A stretch of DNA of 64,000 nt, taken from assembly GCA_020002185.1 (NCBI GenBank), contig CM034536.1, positions 9,281,284-9,345,283 of the forward strand, in the 5' to 3' direction. Both the position numbers and the translations under genes were made by a program. Shown in pieces: positions 54,816 through 63,736 of this stretch; within the stretch, counting starts at the first letter, position 1, and each line of letters begins with the position of its first letter. This DNA comes from Paraescarpia echinospica (taxonomy: Eukaryota; Annelida; Polychaeta; Sabellida; Siboglinidae). The notes beneath the pieces were generated by a model. That model saw only the letters and a list, made by a program, of their open reading frames with translations, was not told the DNA's origin and searched no databases.

Positions 54816-55556
54816 ATCTACCTCCATCTGCAGGTAAGCATTCTTGAGGTCAATTTTGCTGAACCTCTTACCTCCGGCCATCTTTGCAAAAATATCTTCG
54901 ATGCGTGGTAGCAGATATTTATCTTCCCGGAGCACCGGGTTGAGTGTCATTTTATAGTCTCCACAGAGACGTACATCCTTGGTATCTCGTTTCGCCACCG
55001 GTACCACTCCTGATGCCCACTGGCTATACTCGACAGCTGATACGATTCCTTCTTTCTGGAGCCTTTCTAGCTCCTTCTCAAAGTATGGTTTGATCGCATA
55101 AGGCACGCTTCGTGGCCTGCAGAACTTCGGTTGAACGTCTGCCTCTACGGTGAGTTTGGCTTTCACACCTTTCAATGTCCCTAAGTTGTCCGTGCTTAAC
55201 AACTCATAATTTGCCAGCAGCCGTTGAACTTGCTTATTGGCATCCTTCAGAGAAATGTCCTTGTCAGTCCCATGCCATGACTTCCGGGAGTGAATTTCTC
55301 CCCAGTCGAGCTTGATCTCCCAAAACCAGTCACGACCGAACAGCACTTGTCGACCGCCTTTGATAACGTACACGTCCAGCTTCACCTTCTGCTTCTTGTA
55401 CTTGACCTGGACACGAAGCTTTCCCTCGGGAACAACTAACTCCCCCGTGTAGGTTCGGAGAGTTACCGGTGTAGGCTGAATTTCATGCTTCTTGAACATT
55501 TCCTTGTACACGTGGTGTGGGATTACTGAGTATGCCGACCCAGTATCAACCTCCAT
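54813..55556 (-). CDS. Protease and RT N-terminus of Gypsy-3
   Basis: 247 codons with MEVDTGSAYSVIPHHVY (protease active site DTGS), GGRQVLFGRDWFWEIKLDWG, then RT starting FCRPRSVPYAIKPYFEKELE, GIVSAVEYSQWASGVVPVAK and FSKIDLKNAYLQMEVD, ended by TAG. The next codons continue the RT in the same frame, so the TAG is a nonsense mutation, probably of a Glu or Gln codon. The ATG shown lies inside the protease, not at a true start. Confidence 0.92.
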   Translation of the reverse strand: MEVDTGSAYSVIPHHVYKEMFKKHEIQPTPVTLRTYTGELVVPEGKLRVQVKYKKQKVKLDVYVIKGGRQVLFGRDWFWEIKLDWGEIHSRKSWHGTDKDISLKDANKQVQRLLANYELLSTDNLGTLKGVKAKLTVEADVQPKFCRPRSVPYAIKPYFEKELERLQKEGIVSAVEYSQWASGVVPVAKRDTKDVRLCGDYKMTLNPVLREDKYLLPRIEDIFAKMAGGKRFSKIDLKNAYLQMEVD

Positions 55557-55562
55557 TTTGAG

Positions 55563-56504
55563 TTAATGGCCGGCTACCCGCAGTGTCGTCCAAATTGTGT
55601 CAGTTCTGGTCTTTGGTTTTGTTAACTGGTGGACCGCATTTAGGGTGTCCAACACATCACTCCACTCACTGTCGTCACTACCGTTACTACTACTTTTGGC
55701 AGCTGACATTTGTTTCACCCTTTTGCCTTTATTGTAGCATTTGTTTCTGTCACCAGACCGACACACAGCCTTGATGTGGCCATGTTTCCCACAGCCGTGG
55801 CAGATTTCGTTTCTGAAGCGACAATCGTCCGACCTGTGCCCCCGCCCGTTACATCTGTAGCATGTGTAATTTCTTCTCTGTTCTCTCTCTCTTTCCTGAC
55901 GTGGCTGCTGACGTGAATACAGCTTGTGAACAGTTGCACTAGCCTCTCCGTGGCTATTGTGCAGTTCTTCGGTGTCACGACTAGCCGTTTCGTCTATCTT
56001 CGCTGTTTCGACGGCAGTTTCCAGGCTTAGGTCTTTGATTTTTAACAGCTTCTTTTGTGTTGATTCCGATCGCAAACCCAACACAAACTGGTCTCTTAGG
56101 GCTGTCGTCAGGTTTGCTGCATAACCACAATGTAACGACAGTCTCCGCAGTTCAGCCACGAACGAGGCGATACTTTCACCCTCTTGTTGATATCGGCGGC
56201 CAAAACGGAAACGTTCCCCCATTTCAGTGGTTTGTGGATCTAGATGGTCCGCAAGTGTTTTGACTAATTCTGCGAATAGCTTAGTTGATGGTTTTATAGG
56301 TGCCATCAACGTTTTCAGTAACCCATACGTGTCACTTCCCATGACGCTTATTAGCAAGTGCGCCCTTTTTTGTTCATCAATGTCATTAACGTTGAAATAC
56401 GATTCCAACCTTTCAACGTATGCCGTCCATGTCTCTTTTGAATTGTCAAATTCACCCACACAACCAACTGGCGCTGCCATGATGTGTATTAATTGTTCAC
56501 TCAC
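55563..56504 (-). CDS. Gag of Gypsy-3
   Basis: 313 codons: WTAYVERLESYFNVNDIDEQ, LLISVMGSDTYGLLKTLMAP (capsid), RYQQEGESIASFVAELRRLS, FVLGLRSESTQKKLL, and two CCHC knuckles CYRCNGRGHRSDDC and CHGCGKHGHIKAVC. The TAA that ends it falls in the same frame seven codons before DTGS, inside what should be the protease N-terminus (TTLRVAGH, stop, LKMEVDTGS). It may therefore be a mutation of a single gag-pol ORF or, less likely, a readthrough signal. Confidence 0.92.
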   Translation of the reverse strand: MSEQLIHIMAAPVGCVGEFDNSKETWTAYVERLESYFNVNDIDEQKRAHLLISVMGSDTYGLLKTLMAPIKPSTKLFAELVKTLADHLDPQTTEMGERFRFGRRYQQEGESIASFVAELRRLSLHCGYAANLTTALRDQFVLGLRSESTQKKLLKIKDLSLETAVETAKIDETASRDTEELHNSHGEASATVHKLYSRQQPRQEREREQRRNYTCYRCNGRGHRSDDCRFRNEICHGCGKHGHIKAVCRSGDRNKCYNKGKRVKQMSAAKSSSNGSDDSEWSDVLDTLNAVHQLTKPKTRTDTIWTTLRVAGH

Positions 56505-56518
56505 TTATAGCTTGGTTT

Positions 56519-56536
56519 AATCCCATCTCGTCGCCA
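56519..56536 (-). other. Primer-binding site of Gypsy-3
   Basis: TGGCGACGAGATGGGATT on the minus strand, one base after the 5' LTR. It equals the complement of the tRNA-Ser(GCU) 3' end as I recall it, apart from one missing G. Confidence 0.7.
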
Positions 56537-56537
56537 C

Positions 56538-56647
56538 TGTTATGTCTTACGCCATCTTTATTAGACACGTCAGCACAGCCCGGGAGCTGTCCTTATTCCA
56601 GAGCCATGGGGAGCATTCATAATGCTCTACAAAACAAATACTCTACA
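56538..56647 (-). repeat. 5' LTR of Gypsy-3
   Basis: 110 bp, TGTTATG to TCTACA on the plus strand, three differences from the left LTR. Confidence 0.93.
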
Positions 56648-56951
56648 GTCACATACACTGCCAGCTCTACATCATTGCATATTTGACATTCCCCAAACAT
56701 GCAATCCTTTGAATCAACATTGCACGATACGATGTGAACGGCATCATCAATGTCATTTGTCGTAATCTCACCCAATGATTTGAGTTTGGAGAGAGAGTGA
56801 GCTGTGTGTTCTCGTGGAGTTTACATGGACACGTCTGTCGATCTCGCTCTTTAGGTGGAACAACCCAAAAAGGTCTCAATCGGCAGAATAGTGAATAACT
56901 GATGGTTGAAGATGGAAATTCTGCAAGAAATTTCAAATGGATGTTCTTCAT
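56648..56951 (-). pseudogene. Transposase-like gene, 5' half split by Gypsy-3
   Basis: Minus-strand text LRPFWVVPPKERDRQTCPCK then LHENTQLTL, and, in the next frame, LKSLGEITTNDIDDAVHIVS and CMFGECQICNDVELAVYV. W-V-V-P-P/T-K-x-x-x-R-x-T-C-x-C-K-x-H-x-N is the mark of the same unnamed family as the 51.78-52.17 kb half. Removing Gypsy-3 with one GTCAC copy joins the two halves in frame. Confidence 0.7.
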
Positions 56952-56959
56952 ACTGTCGT

Positions 56960-57261
56960 TGAATAATCTGCGCTGTTGCTTATTCTTCCTCAGAGTGAGT
57001 GTGTCCCGTTTACCAGTAGTAAGTTTAAAAAAGTAATCTCACAAATCATCTCAGGCTCACTCAGTGTCAGACTGGCAGGGAAGACTGGCAGAGATGGGGG
57101 AACGAAGGTCAGTTACTCATTCATTAGTTTAATTGACGAGGAAACAAACGACTTTCGAATGCGATCAATTTACAGTGAGGGAGTTGAAAGCGGCCGCCAG
57201 AAGGAAGTAGTTTATAGCATGGAAGCAGGGGGTGTTCGGGGTCTGAGGAGACATTCTTTCT
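56960..57261. other. Spacer, no gene seen
   Basis: Plus-strand ORF 56976-57332 (118 codons) overlaps the LINE E 3' end and is unrecognised. Confidence 0.4.
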
Positions 57262-58843
57262 CTATGCCCGTTGCCTGTATACATCCTCTAGACTGGTCTG
57301 CTTTTCACCCATCTCCTTGCCACCAACCCTGACAGTTCGTGCCAGAGTGTTGCGATGCACGAAACTCAGGCCGCCGTACCGCACAAGAAACCCAAATGTA
57401 ATGGAGCTTTCTATGTAGCATTTGTAGAAGGTTTGTAGAACATGTGTGCTGACACTGAGTGACCTGAGTTTGCGTAAGAAACACAGCTTTTGCTGGCACT
57501 TCCTGTTCATTACCGCTGTATTTTCACCAAATGTGAGCTTTGCATCGATGATAGTGCCGATATACTTGTATTCATCTACTCTCCTTACACATTCTCGGTT
57601 AATGAATAGTCTCTTGGGAGTAGGATTTTTCATAAAACCTATTATGAGTTCTTCAGTTTTACGAACGTTCAGGTCTAGGAAATGATTGTCACACCACACT
57701 GTGAAATCAGCTACAGTGCTCGCACACACTTGATCAGAGCCGGATAGGTCGACGATAGCAATGTCATCGCTGCATTTGATGAAATTGACGGTCTCCTGGC
57801 TGCTACGACAGTCGTCTGTGTAGAGTGTGAACAGAACAGTGGAGATCACCGAGCCGTGGGGGGCACCGGTGAAAGTGAAGAGTGAGCTCGACACAGCACC
57901 ATTATAGCGCACTACTTGCTTACGCTCAGTAAGAAACTGGTTTACCCACAAGATGATGTGCGGGTTCACGTGCATATTGACAAGTTTACTCATCATGATG
58001 TGTGGCTGGATGGTGTTGAAAGCCGACGAAAAGTCAATAAAGACTATCCTGGCAAACGACGTGGGCTTTTCCAGGTGAGTATACACACTATGACATAGAG
58101 TGAGAACTGCATCATCCACACCTCGATTGCGTTTATACGCAAATTGGAGGGGATCCAGTCGATTCCCAACATGCTGCAAGAGAGGACGAAGTACGAGTCG
58201 TTCAAAGCACTTCATAACAACTGAGTTAAGCGCCACTTGGCGGTAGTCGTTGAGACCAGATGGCACAGGTTTCTTGGGTACGGGATAGATGACTGACAAT
58301 TTCCAGGCCAGGGGGTCCGATGCTGCTTCAGAGACCAGTTGAAAAGGATGCTGAACACTGCACCCAGCTGAACATGGCACTCATTGAGGACCCGATTGTG
58401 TCCTTGAATTCCAGTTTAGCGTTCCTGGTCTGCTTTTTTAGAGTACACTGGATCCTTTTTGCTTCGGTGCGGATGTTAAACATGAAAGCCCTCTTCTTCT
58501 CATTGATTATGTTTTTCAGTTCTTTACTCACCCACGGTTTGTTATTTGAGAACATTTTCACAGTCTTTGTGGGGACAATCATCTCTTCACAAAACTCGAT
58601 ATAGTCTGTGACGACATCAACTGCTTCTTCAAGCGAAGAGCTGGACTCAATAAGAATATCCCACAAAGTACAGTCAAAACACTCCCTGAGGACGTCGACC
58701 GAGTTCAAGTCCCACGTTTTTACAGTTTTCTACACTGCTTCCTGTCTCGCCAGTTTAGTTCTATACGCCGGGATCAAATATACCACATTGTGACTTGTAT
58801 GCGTCTTTAATGTTGCCATAATAAAGATCGAGGGTGTTACTAC
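57262..58843 (-). pseudogene. LINE E: Rex1-like reverse transcriptase, decayed
   Basis: Endonuclease end LDLYYGNIKDAYKS (58830), then LIPAYRTKLARQEAV, a TAG, WDLNSVDVLRECF, linker NNKPWVSKELKNIINEKKRA; after a shift near 58350 the RT: WKLSVIYPVPKKPVPSGLND, YRQVALNSVVMKCFERLVL, QFAYKRNRGVDDAVLTL, VFIDFSSAFNTIQPHIMM, GAPHGSVISTVLFTLY and KCSDDIAIVDL, ending with CYIESSITFGFLVRYGGLS. The catalytic box reads CSDD instead of YADD. The S-D-H motif of the endonuclease has lost its Asp. The 5' side is cut by a Gypsy LTR. Confidence 0.88.
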
Positions 58844-59307
58844 TGTTACGTTCCTTGAACTACTGCGTTCACTAGTGCAGAGCAAAGAAGGCATCCAGGA
58901 TGAGCCTGTTCAACCCTCACCTTACGCCACGAATACCTTACACTTAGCCCAGCGGGCAGGTAGCGTAAGAGCTCAATGAACACGAAACGACACGGTACGT
59001 TTGCACGTAAGCCTCATGGTAAAAGTCAAGCCCAGACTTTAATCCGAGATCGCAATTGTACAACTGTATGCTATGAGCCTGTCTAAATTATGGTACATTA
59101 ATACATGCATAATTATAACGAAGGAAATTATATGTCCATTGATACAGTCTGTATCTAACGTACTGAATACAAAACACAAATAGGAAAATGTTATAGTAAC
59201 ATGTTATGACATGTAAACAGAATATTGTTAATGTCAAACTTAAATGTCCAATGCTTAATGTTCATGTGACCACGACGCCGCGTGGCGATCGATCACTAAA
59301 CATTACA
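58844..59307 (-). repeat. Probable 3' LTR of Gypsy-5
   Basis: On the minus strand a purine tract AAAAGAGGGA (near 59317-59308) precedes TGTAATGTTT. The far end is placed at CGTAACA (58850-58844), where the LINE E text resumes. Without a second LTR the boundary is inferred. Confidence 0.45.
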
Positions 59308-59329
59308 TCCCTCTTTTCATGGGGAAATG

Positions 59330-60127
59330 TTCAAGCATCATACACAATGGTAGGCCTGTATGTCCGGCCATACCTGGACTGCAATGGTGGGCCGATCTTA
59401 TCGGGTTGTGCTACGCGCAAGTCCATCGCCAGTGGTTTGTTGTCTCGATCCGGGGTTGTCTCGCTTGGTGTGTCCGCCGCAAGTGTCGCGGGTCGCGGGA
59501 CGTCGCTTCTGTCGTGTATCGGCTTGAGATGTCGACTGTTGCGTCGGTAGACCGCACCGTCCGAACGTTGTACGATCGTGGCGTGTTCGCTTTCTCGGTA
59601 ACGACGGCTGGCTGGTAACCTCCCGCGTTTCTCCTCTGCAGCACTTCGTCTCCGACTGAGATACACGCTCGAGCTTTGGCGTTTCGGTAGTAGTACTTCT
59701 TTTGTTTCTCTTGCTTCTGCTTGAAGCGCTGGTGGGTGACGCCCGGATTTACGATAGCAGGTTGCAACGATCTGTGTGTCGCAGGCAGGATGGACCTCAA
59801 TCGTCTGCTCATCAACATCTGTGCAAGTGACTTTCCGCAGACTGATATGGGCGTCGTACGATACTCCAGCAGAGCGAGGTATGGGTCTCGTTTGCTTGGT
59901 TGCCTTTACGACGATTCTCTATACGGTCTACACAGCCTTCTCCGCTAACCAATAGGATTGCGGGTACCGGGGACTTGCGGTCACGTGGACGAATCCCCAC
60001 GCCTTTGCGAATTGCGCGAATTCTGCACAGGCGAACTGTGGTCTGTTGTCGGAGACTACCTTCTCCGGGATATCGTGTCTGCGAAGATTCCTTTCATCTT
60101 CATGATGACGAATGTTGTCCGTGTTGA
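59330..60127 (-). pseudogene. Integrase fragment of Gypsy-5
   Basis: Reads VVSDNRPQFACAEFAQFAKA, GFVHVTASPRYPQSYWLAEK (second Asp and Glu of DDE), then LLMSRRLRSILPATH, YYYRNAKARACISVGDEVLQ and, in another frame, RLPASRRYRESEHATIVQRS, DGAVYRRNSRHLKP. The usual TDNGPQF is SDNRPQF. A TAG and at least two shifts are present. It ends at the window side with the LTR of 58844-59307. Everything upstream of the integrase core is absent. Confidence 0.8.
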
Positions 60128-60367
60128 GTAGAGCCTCTCTACTTCGATGTAACGGCTGTCAAATCATAATATTTGCAGTTTAGTGATTTTGTCACTTCTT
60201 CAGATAATCCTTTATTAAGACAAGGCTGCAAGTTGTGTGCTTTAAAGAGTTAAGAAAATGTGGTTCTTGGGAGTTGATATTCCGTAGTTAACTGGAGATT
60301 GGTCAACGGACAAAATGGTAAAAAATCGCTATTTCCTTATTTTCACCAATTACTGTTGTTGTTTGTC
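60128..60367. other. AT-rich spacer
   Basis: Nothing recognised. Confidence 0.5.
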
Positions 60368-61387
60368 ATATAATAATAATAATATATTAAATTTGTTATG
60401 GCGCCAGATCCACAATTGTTCGTGGCGCTTTACAATACACCATGCGTCATGATCATTAAACTAAAATATTAGTACTAACACAGTCATTTAAACTGAAAAT
60501 TGTGCCATACAATAGTAATAGTAATAAAAATATTAATAAATAAATTAACCAAAAGGCCACAAAATATTTGGAAGATGTTAACTTAAAATAAACACAGTAC
60601 AATATAATATAATTAATAAATTACAGTGCATAAGTTAATCACTAAAATATAGCAGTGTAAAATAAATAAATAGTTCAAAACTATTACTAATATAAATAGG
60701 TCTACTGGATCACTGAGGGCAGTCACAAACAAGAAGTTACTAGCGTTTGTCTAGTATGATATTCTAAATAAATGTGTTTTTAGTTGACATTTAAAACTGC
60801 CACGGGTGTCCGAAGATTTAATGTAATTAGGTAGAGTGTTCCACGGCCACCGCGAACGAACTGTCACCAGCAGTGACACGAGTACGTGTTACGGACATGT
60901 TGTCAGCAGACGCAGTGGTCTAGCGGGTCTGTAAGGACACACGAGATCACGTAGACGGGCGCATTTTCATGCATTGCCTTGTAGGTAAACACCAATATTT
61001 TGAACTCGATTCTGCGAGCAACGGGTAGCCAGTGCAGATCATGCAACAGCGGAGCAGCACTATCACACCGCGGGCGACGCAATATCAGACGAGCGGCCGA
61101 GTTGTGAATTCGTTGCAGACGAGCAATGTTGTTTGCAGATGTTCCATGACTGAGTTGCAATAGTCCAGCCGCGATGTTATTGTGGTGTTGACTATGCGGT
61201 CCTTCGTTGTTTTAGGGGAAAATGGGCTGATTTTATTAATGTGGCGTAGGTGGAATGCGCACACACTAACGGTTTGTGACACCTGTTTGTTCATGTTCAG
61301 GTATCTATCCATGTAGACGCCGAGATTCCGGACACATCGTGAAGCTGCAATCATACAGTCACCAACACGTATTACGCTGCCATCCAC
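60368..61387 (-). pseudogene. LINE F: CR1-like 3' end with RT C-terminus
   Basis: SRLDYCNSVMEHLQTTL (about 61190-61140), then in a shifted frame NIARLQRIHNSAARLILRRP and LLHDLHWLPVARRIEFKILV, preceded by CVRNLGVYMDRYLNMNKQVS. These motifs are the C-terminal end of CR1/L2-type RTs. The element ends AAAGCGCCACGAACAATTGT then (ATT)n near 60390-60368, comparable in design to the 3' end of LINE B. Confidence 0.85.
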
Positions 61388-61404
61388 AAGTGCAGCGGCT
61401 GTGG

Positions 61405-61591
61405 CACCGCTAAATGTGACAGTTCCGCTAAACGTGAAAAAAGTCTACGCTAAATGTGAAAATTCCGCTATATGTGAAACAATTACACTAAATGTGAAAA
61501 AAGTACGCCCGGTGAAAAACTATCGGCGCTAAATGTGAAACATAGGGAGGCCCGCTAAAAGTAAAAAACTTCCTACGCTAAATGTGAAAAC
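61405..61591 (+). repeat. Irregular array of CGCTAAATGTGAAA words
   Basis: About nine copies of CGCTAAATGTGAAA or close variants, spaced by 5 to 15 variable bases, all in one orientation. It is not an ordinary head-to-tail minisatellite. Function unknown. Confidence 0.8.
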
Positions 61592-61623
61592 GACATTCAT
61601 ATTCAGTTCCGTGTAAGAATGGA

Positions 61624-61655
61624 GTGTGTGTGTGTGCGCGCGCGCGCGCGCATGC
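61624..61655. repeat. GT/GC microsatellite
   Basis: GTGTGTGTGTGTGCGCGCGC followed by more GC dinucleotides. Confidence 0.95.
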
Positions 61656-61674
61656 TTGCGTGTGTGCGTGCATG

Positions 61675-61745
61675 CGTAGAGATTGAAACTGTGACCACCT
61701 GCATGCCAGTCACAGATTATACCACTAGGCTACACGGCCGTCCAT
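61675..61745 (-). other. tRNA-like sequence, possible SINE head
   Basis: On the minus strand GTGTAGCCTAGTGGTATAAT fits a tRNA A box, and GTTTCAATCTC about 40 bases on is a weak B box. A clover-leaf was not drawn with confidence. A tRNA-derived SINE fragment is the simplest reading. Confidence 0.4.
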
Positions 61746-62047
61746 GCTGTGGACTGTCTGGGACAATGCCCTCCCTAGGCATGGTAGAGACTACGGAACA
61801 AACATGAGTTAATTGTAATTGTTAATTGGTTGATTAAAGTCACGCAATGGAGTTATTTTTAATTAAATTAATTAATTGCCCAAACTGATAGCATGGGTTA
61901 ATTTTTATTGTTTGAATAAATTAACTTAAATAAGTTATTTGCAATTTAAGTAATTAACTTTTCTAGTTATTATTAACCCATATCTGCTATGTAATTATAT
62001 GAATTCTTGTTCGTAAAGACGGTGGGTGGGTGAAATACAAATAAAAC

Positions 62048-62308
62048 ACTTTATTTATTTAGTAAATATTTACCTACTTTTATTCGCAAAATTTGCTTAG
62101 TTAACTTTTTACGTTTGTTTTATCTGCTGGACAGATAAGGAAGTTATGTTTGTCACATAATGGACATTATATATATTTATTAAAAATAATGTCCATTATG
62201 TGACAAACATAACTTCCTTATCTGTCCAGCAGATAAAACAAACGTAAAAAGTTAACTAAGCAAATTTTGCGAATAAAAGTAGGTAAATATTTACTAAATA
62301 AATAAAGT
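62048..62308. repeat. Inverted repeat with 123-bp arms, 15-base loop
   Basis: Positions 62048-62170 are the exact reverse complement of 62186-62308 as far as I can check base by base. The loop is ATATATTTATTAAAA. No ORF. It may be a foldback MITE, a source of double-stranded RNA, or an assembly foldback. Confidence 0.95.
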
Positions 62309-62410
62309 CAAATAATAATATAAACATTGCAAAAATGTTGCCAATTATGTGGCTATGTTGTGTAAACATAAGTTCAGCACCCGACAAGCAGACAAATAAT
62401 TGCATGGCGT

Positions 62411-63736
62411 TCATAGTGCCAGATATGAAAGACTCATAGTCAACTGTTTCCCATTACATTTCCCCATAAACTTCTTCTTGATGAAATCACATATTTTGAA
62501 GGTACCTGGAAGTTGGGTTGCCATCACAATAATGCTTGCGTAGTACCATTTTGGGTAAGCCCAAAACAATGATCTTAACCGCAATGCAAGCCCGCTTCCC
62601 TTTCCCGCCAACCGTATTAGTTTACATATGGTCCATTTACATCGTATGCCTTGGCTAAAGTCCAAACTCCCTTCCAGTTGCACCAAAAGGTCCGAACGAA
62701 CATGGATCGTGTGTTTCGAAACATACCCAACTATATTATGAATTCGTTGACTTTCACTCCAATCAGATCTAACTACACCGATATTGAAAGCTCCATCATC
62801 CAATACATAACGAAACATCTTTTGAATCATTTCATCGGGCAGGTCACACAATGTTCTCAATGTTGACCTGCCAATTGAATCTCATCCAATTTCGATTGAT
62901 TCTCCAACACTGTTCTCTTCGATTTGGATGTCCATCTCTTTCTCGGGGTGCCTATTTGGTAGCTCGTGTGGATACTTGCGGTAGATTGAAATATTGTTAG
63001 CCTCTAGATTATGCGCGTAGCTAATTTTGCCAACTTCTGGTCCGGGTGCGTGTCCCCTGGTGTCAAATTCTTGTTCAGGCGAACTACTCCACGTTATTTG
63101 ATCACTAGCTACGACGACCTCTCGTACATCATCACTATTTGCGTCTAAGTACACGTAGTGCTCGCCGTTACCCTCATGGAAATGCCCTAAGATAACACAA
63201 GGTTGATCATTTGTCATCTGAGAAAGTCCATCAGGTCGAATGAGAGTTGTTCCATGATTCAGAGTAGATACTACAATTATTTGGAGATTGAACAATTGAG
63301 ACATTGCTTGCAAAGTTATTTGATCCCCAAATTTATGTTGTAGGTTCATACGATGTAAATACTGAACTCTCGATTCGGTGAGATAACTGCTCCATGGTAC
63401 ACCCTGCTCGGAGCTTCCCAATGCCCTATGGGTTTCCAGATAGTTCACTACTTCTCGTCGCAATGTATCTGCGCTTCTGTGAATTTGCAGCTTTGCCGAA
63501 GGATACGCCATTGCAGCGAACTGACAACTGCCGTCACCTGGCGGATAGTAGCTGATATGAAGACCGAATTCTGACACAAGATTCTGTCGATTACTATCCG
63601 TGGTCATAGGTATGTAATAATTGGACCGATGGGAATGTCTACCACGTGACTTGAGAGTGTATCTACTGAACACGTCAAGAACGCACAGCACGTATGAATA
63701 CGCAGTGTCAGCATAGGGTATTTTACTCCTTGTCAT
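62411..63736 (-). CDS. Truncated integrase joined to OTU protease and F-box-like segment
   Basis: One frame with a single TGA (62882-62884). It opens with the integrase text MTRSKIPYADTAYSYVLCVL and DVFSRY, then changes abruptly to TLKSRGRHSHRSN and an OTU-type cysteine protease: YPPGDGSCQFAAMAYPSAKL (catalytic Asp-Gly-x-Cys), TLRREVVNYLETHRALGS, FGDQITLQAMSQLFNLQIIV and FHEGNGEHYVYLD (catalytic His). OTU enzymes cut ubiquitin chains. After the stop come LCDLPDEMIQKMFRYVLDDG, similar to the start of an F-box, and a basic, hydrophobic tail. Integrase Asp-2 and Glu are missing. Transposons of the Ginger type are known to carry OTU-like proteases; the F-box call is weak. Confidence 0.65.

Larger units (their letters stand above)
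52163..56652 (-). mobile_element. Gypsy-3: nearly intact Ty3/Gypsy element
   Basis: LTRs 52168-52277 and 56538-56647 (110 bp, three differences), target duplication GTCAC (52163-52167, 56648-56652), tRNA primer site beside the right LTR and polypurine tract beside the left LTR. Between them one 4-kb frame encodes gag and pol, interrupted only by TAA at 55563-55565 and TAG at 54813-54815. No frameshift was needed to read it. It is the best-preserved full-length element of the window. Confidence 0.95.
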
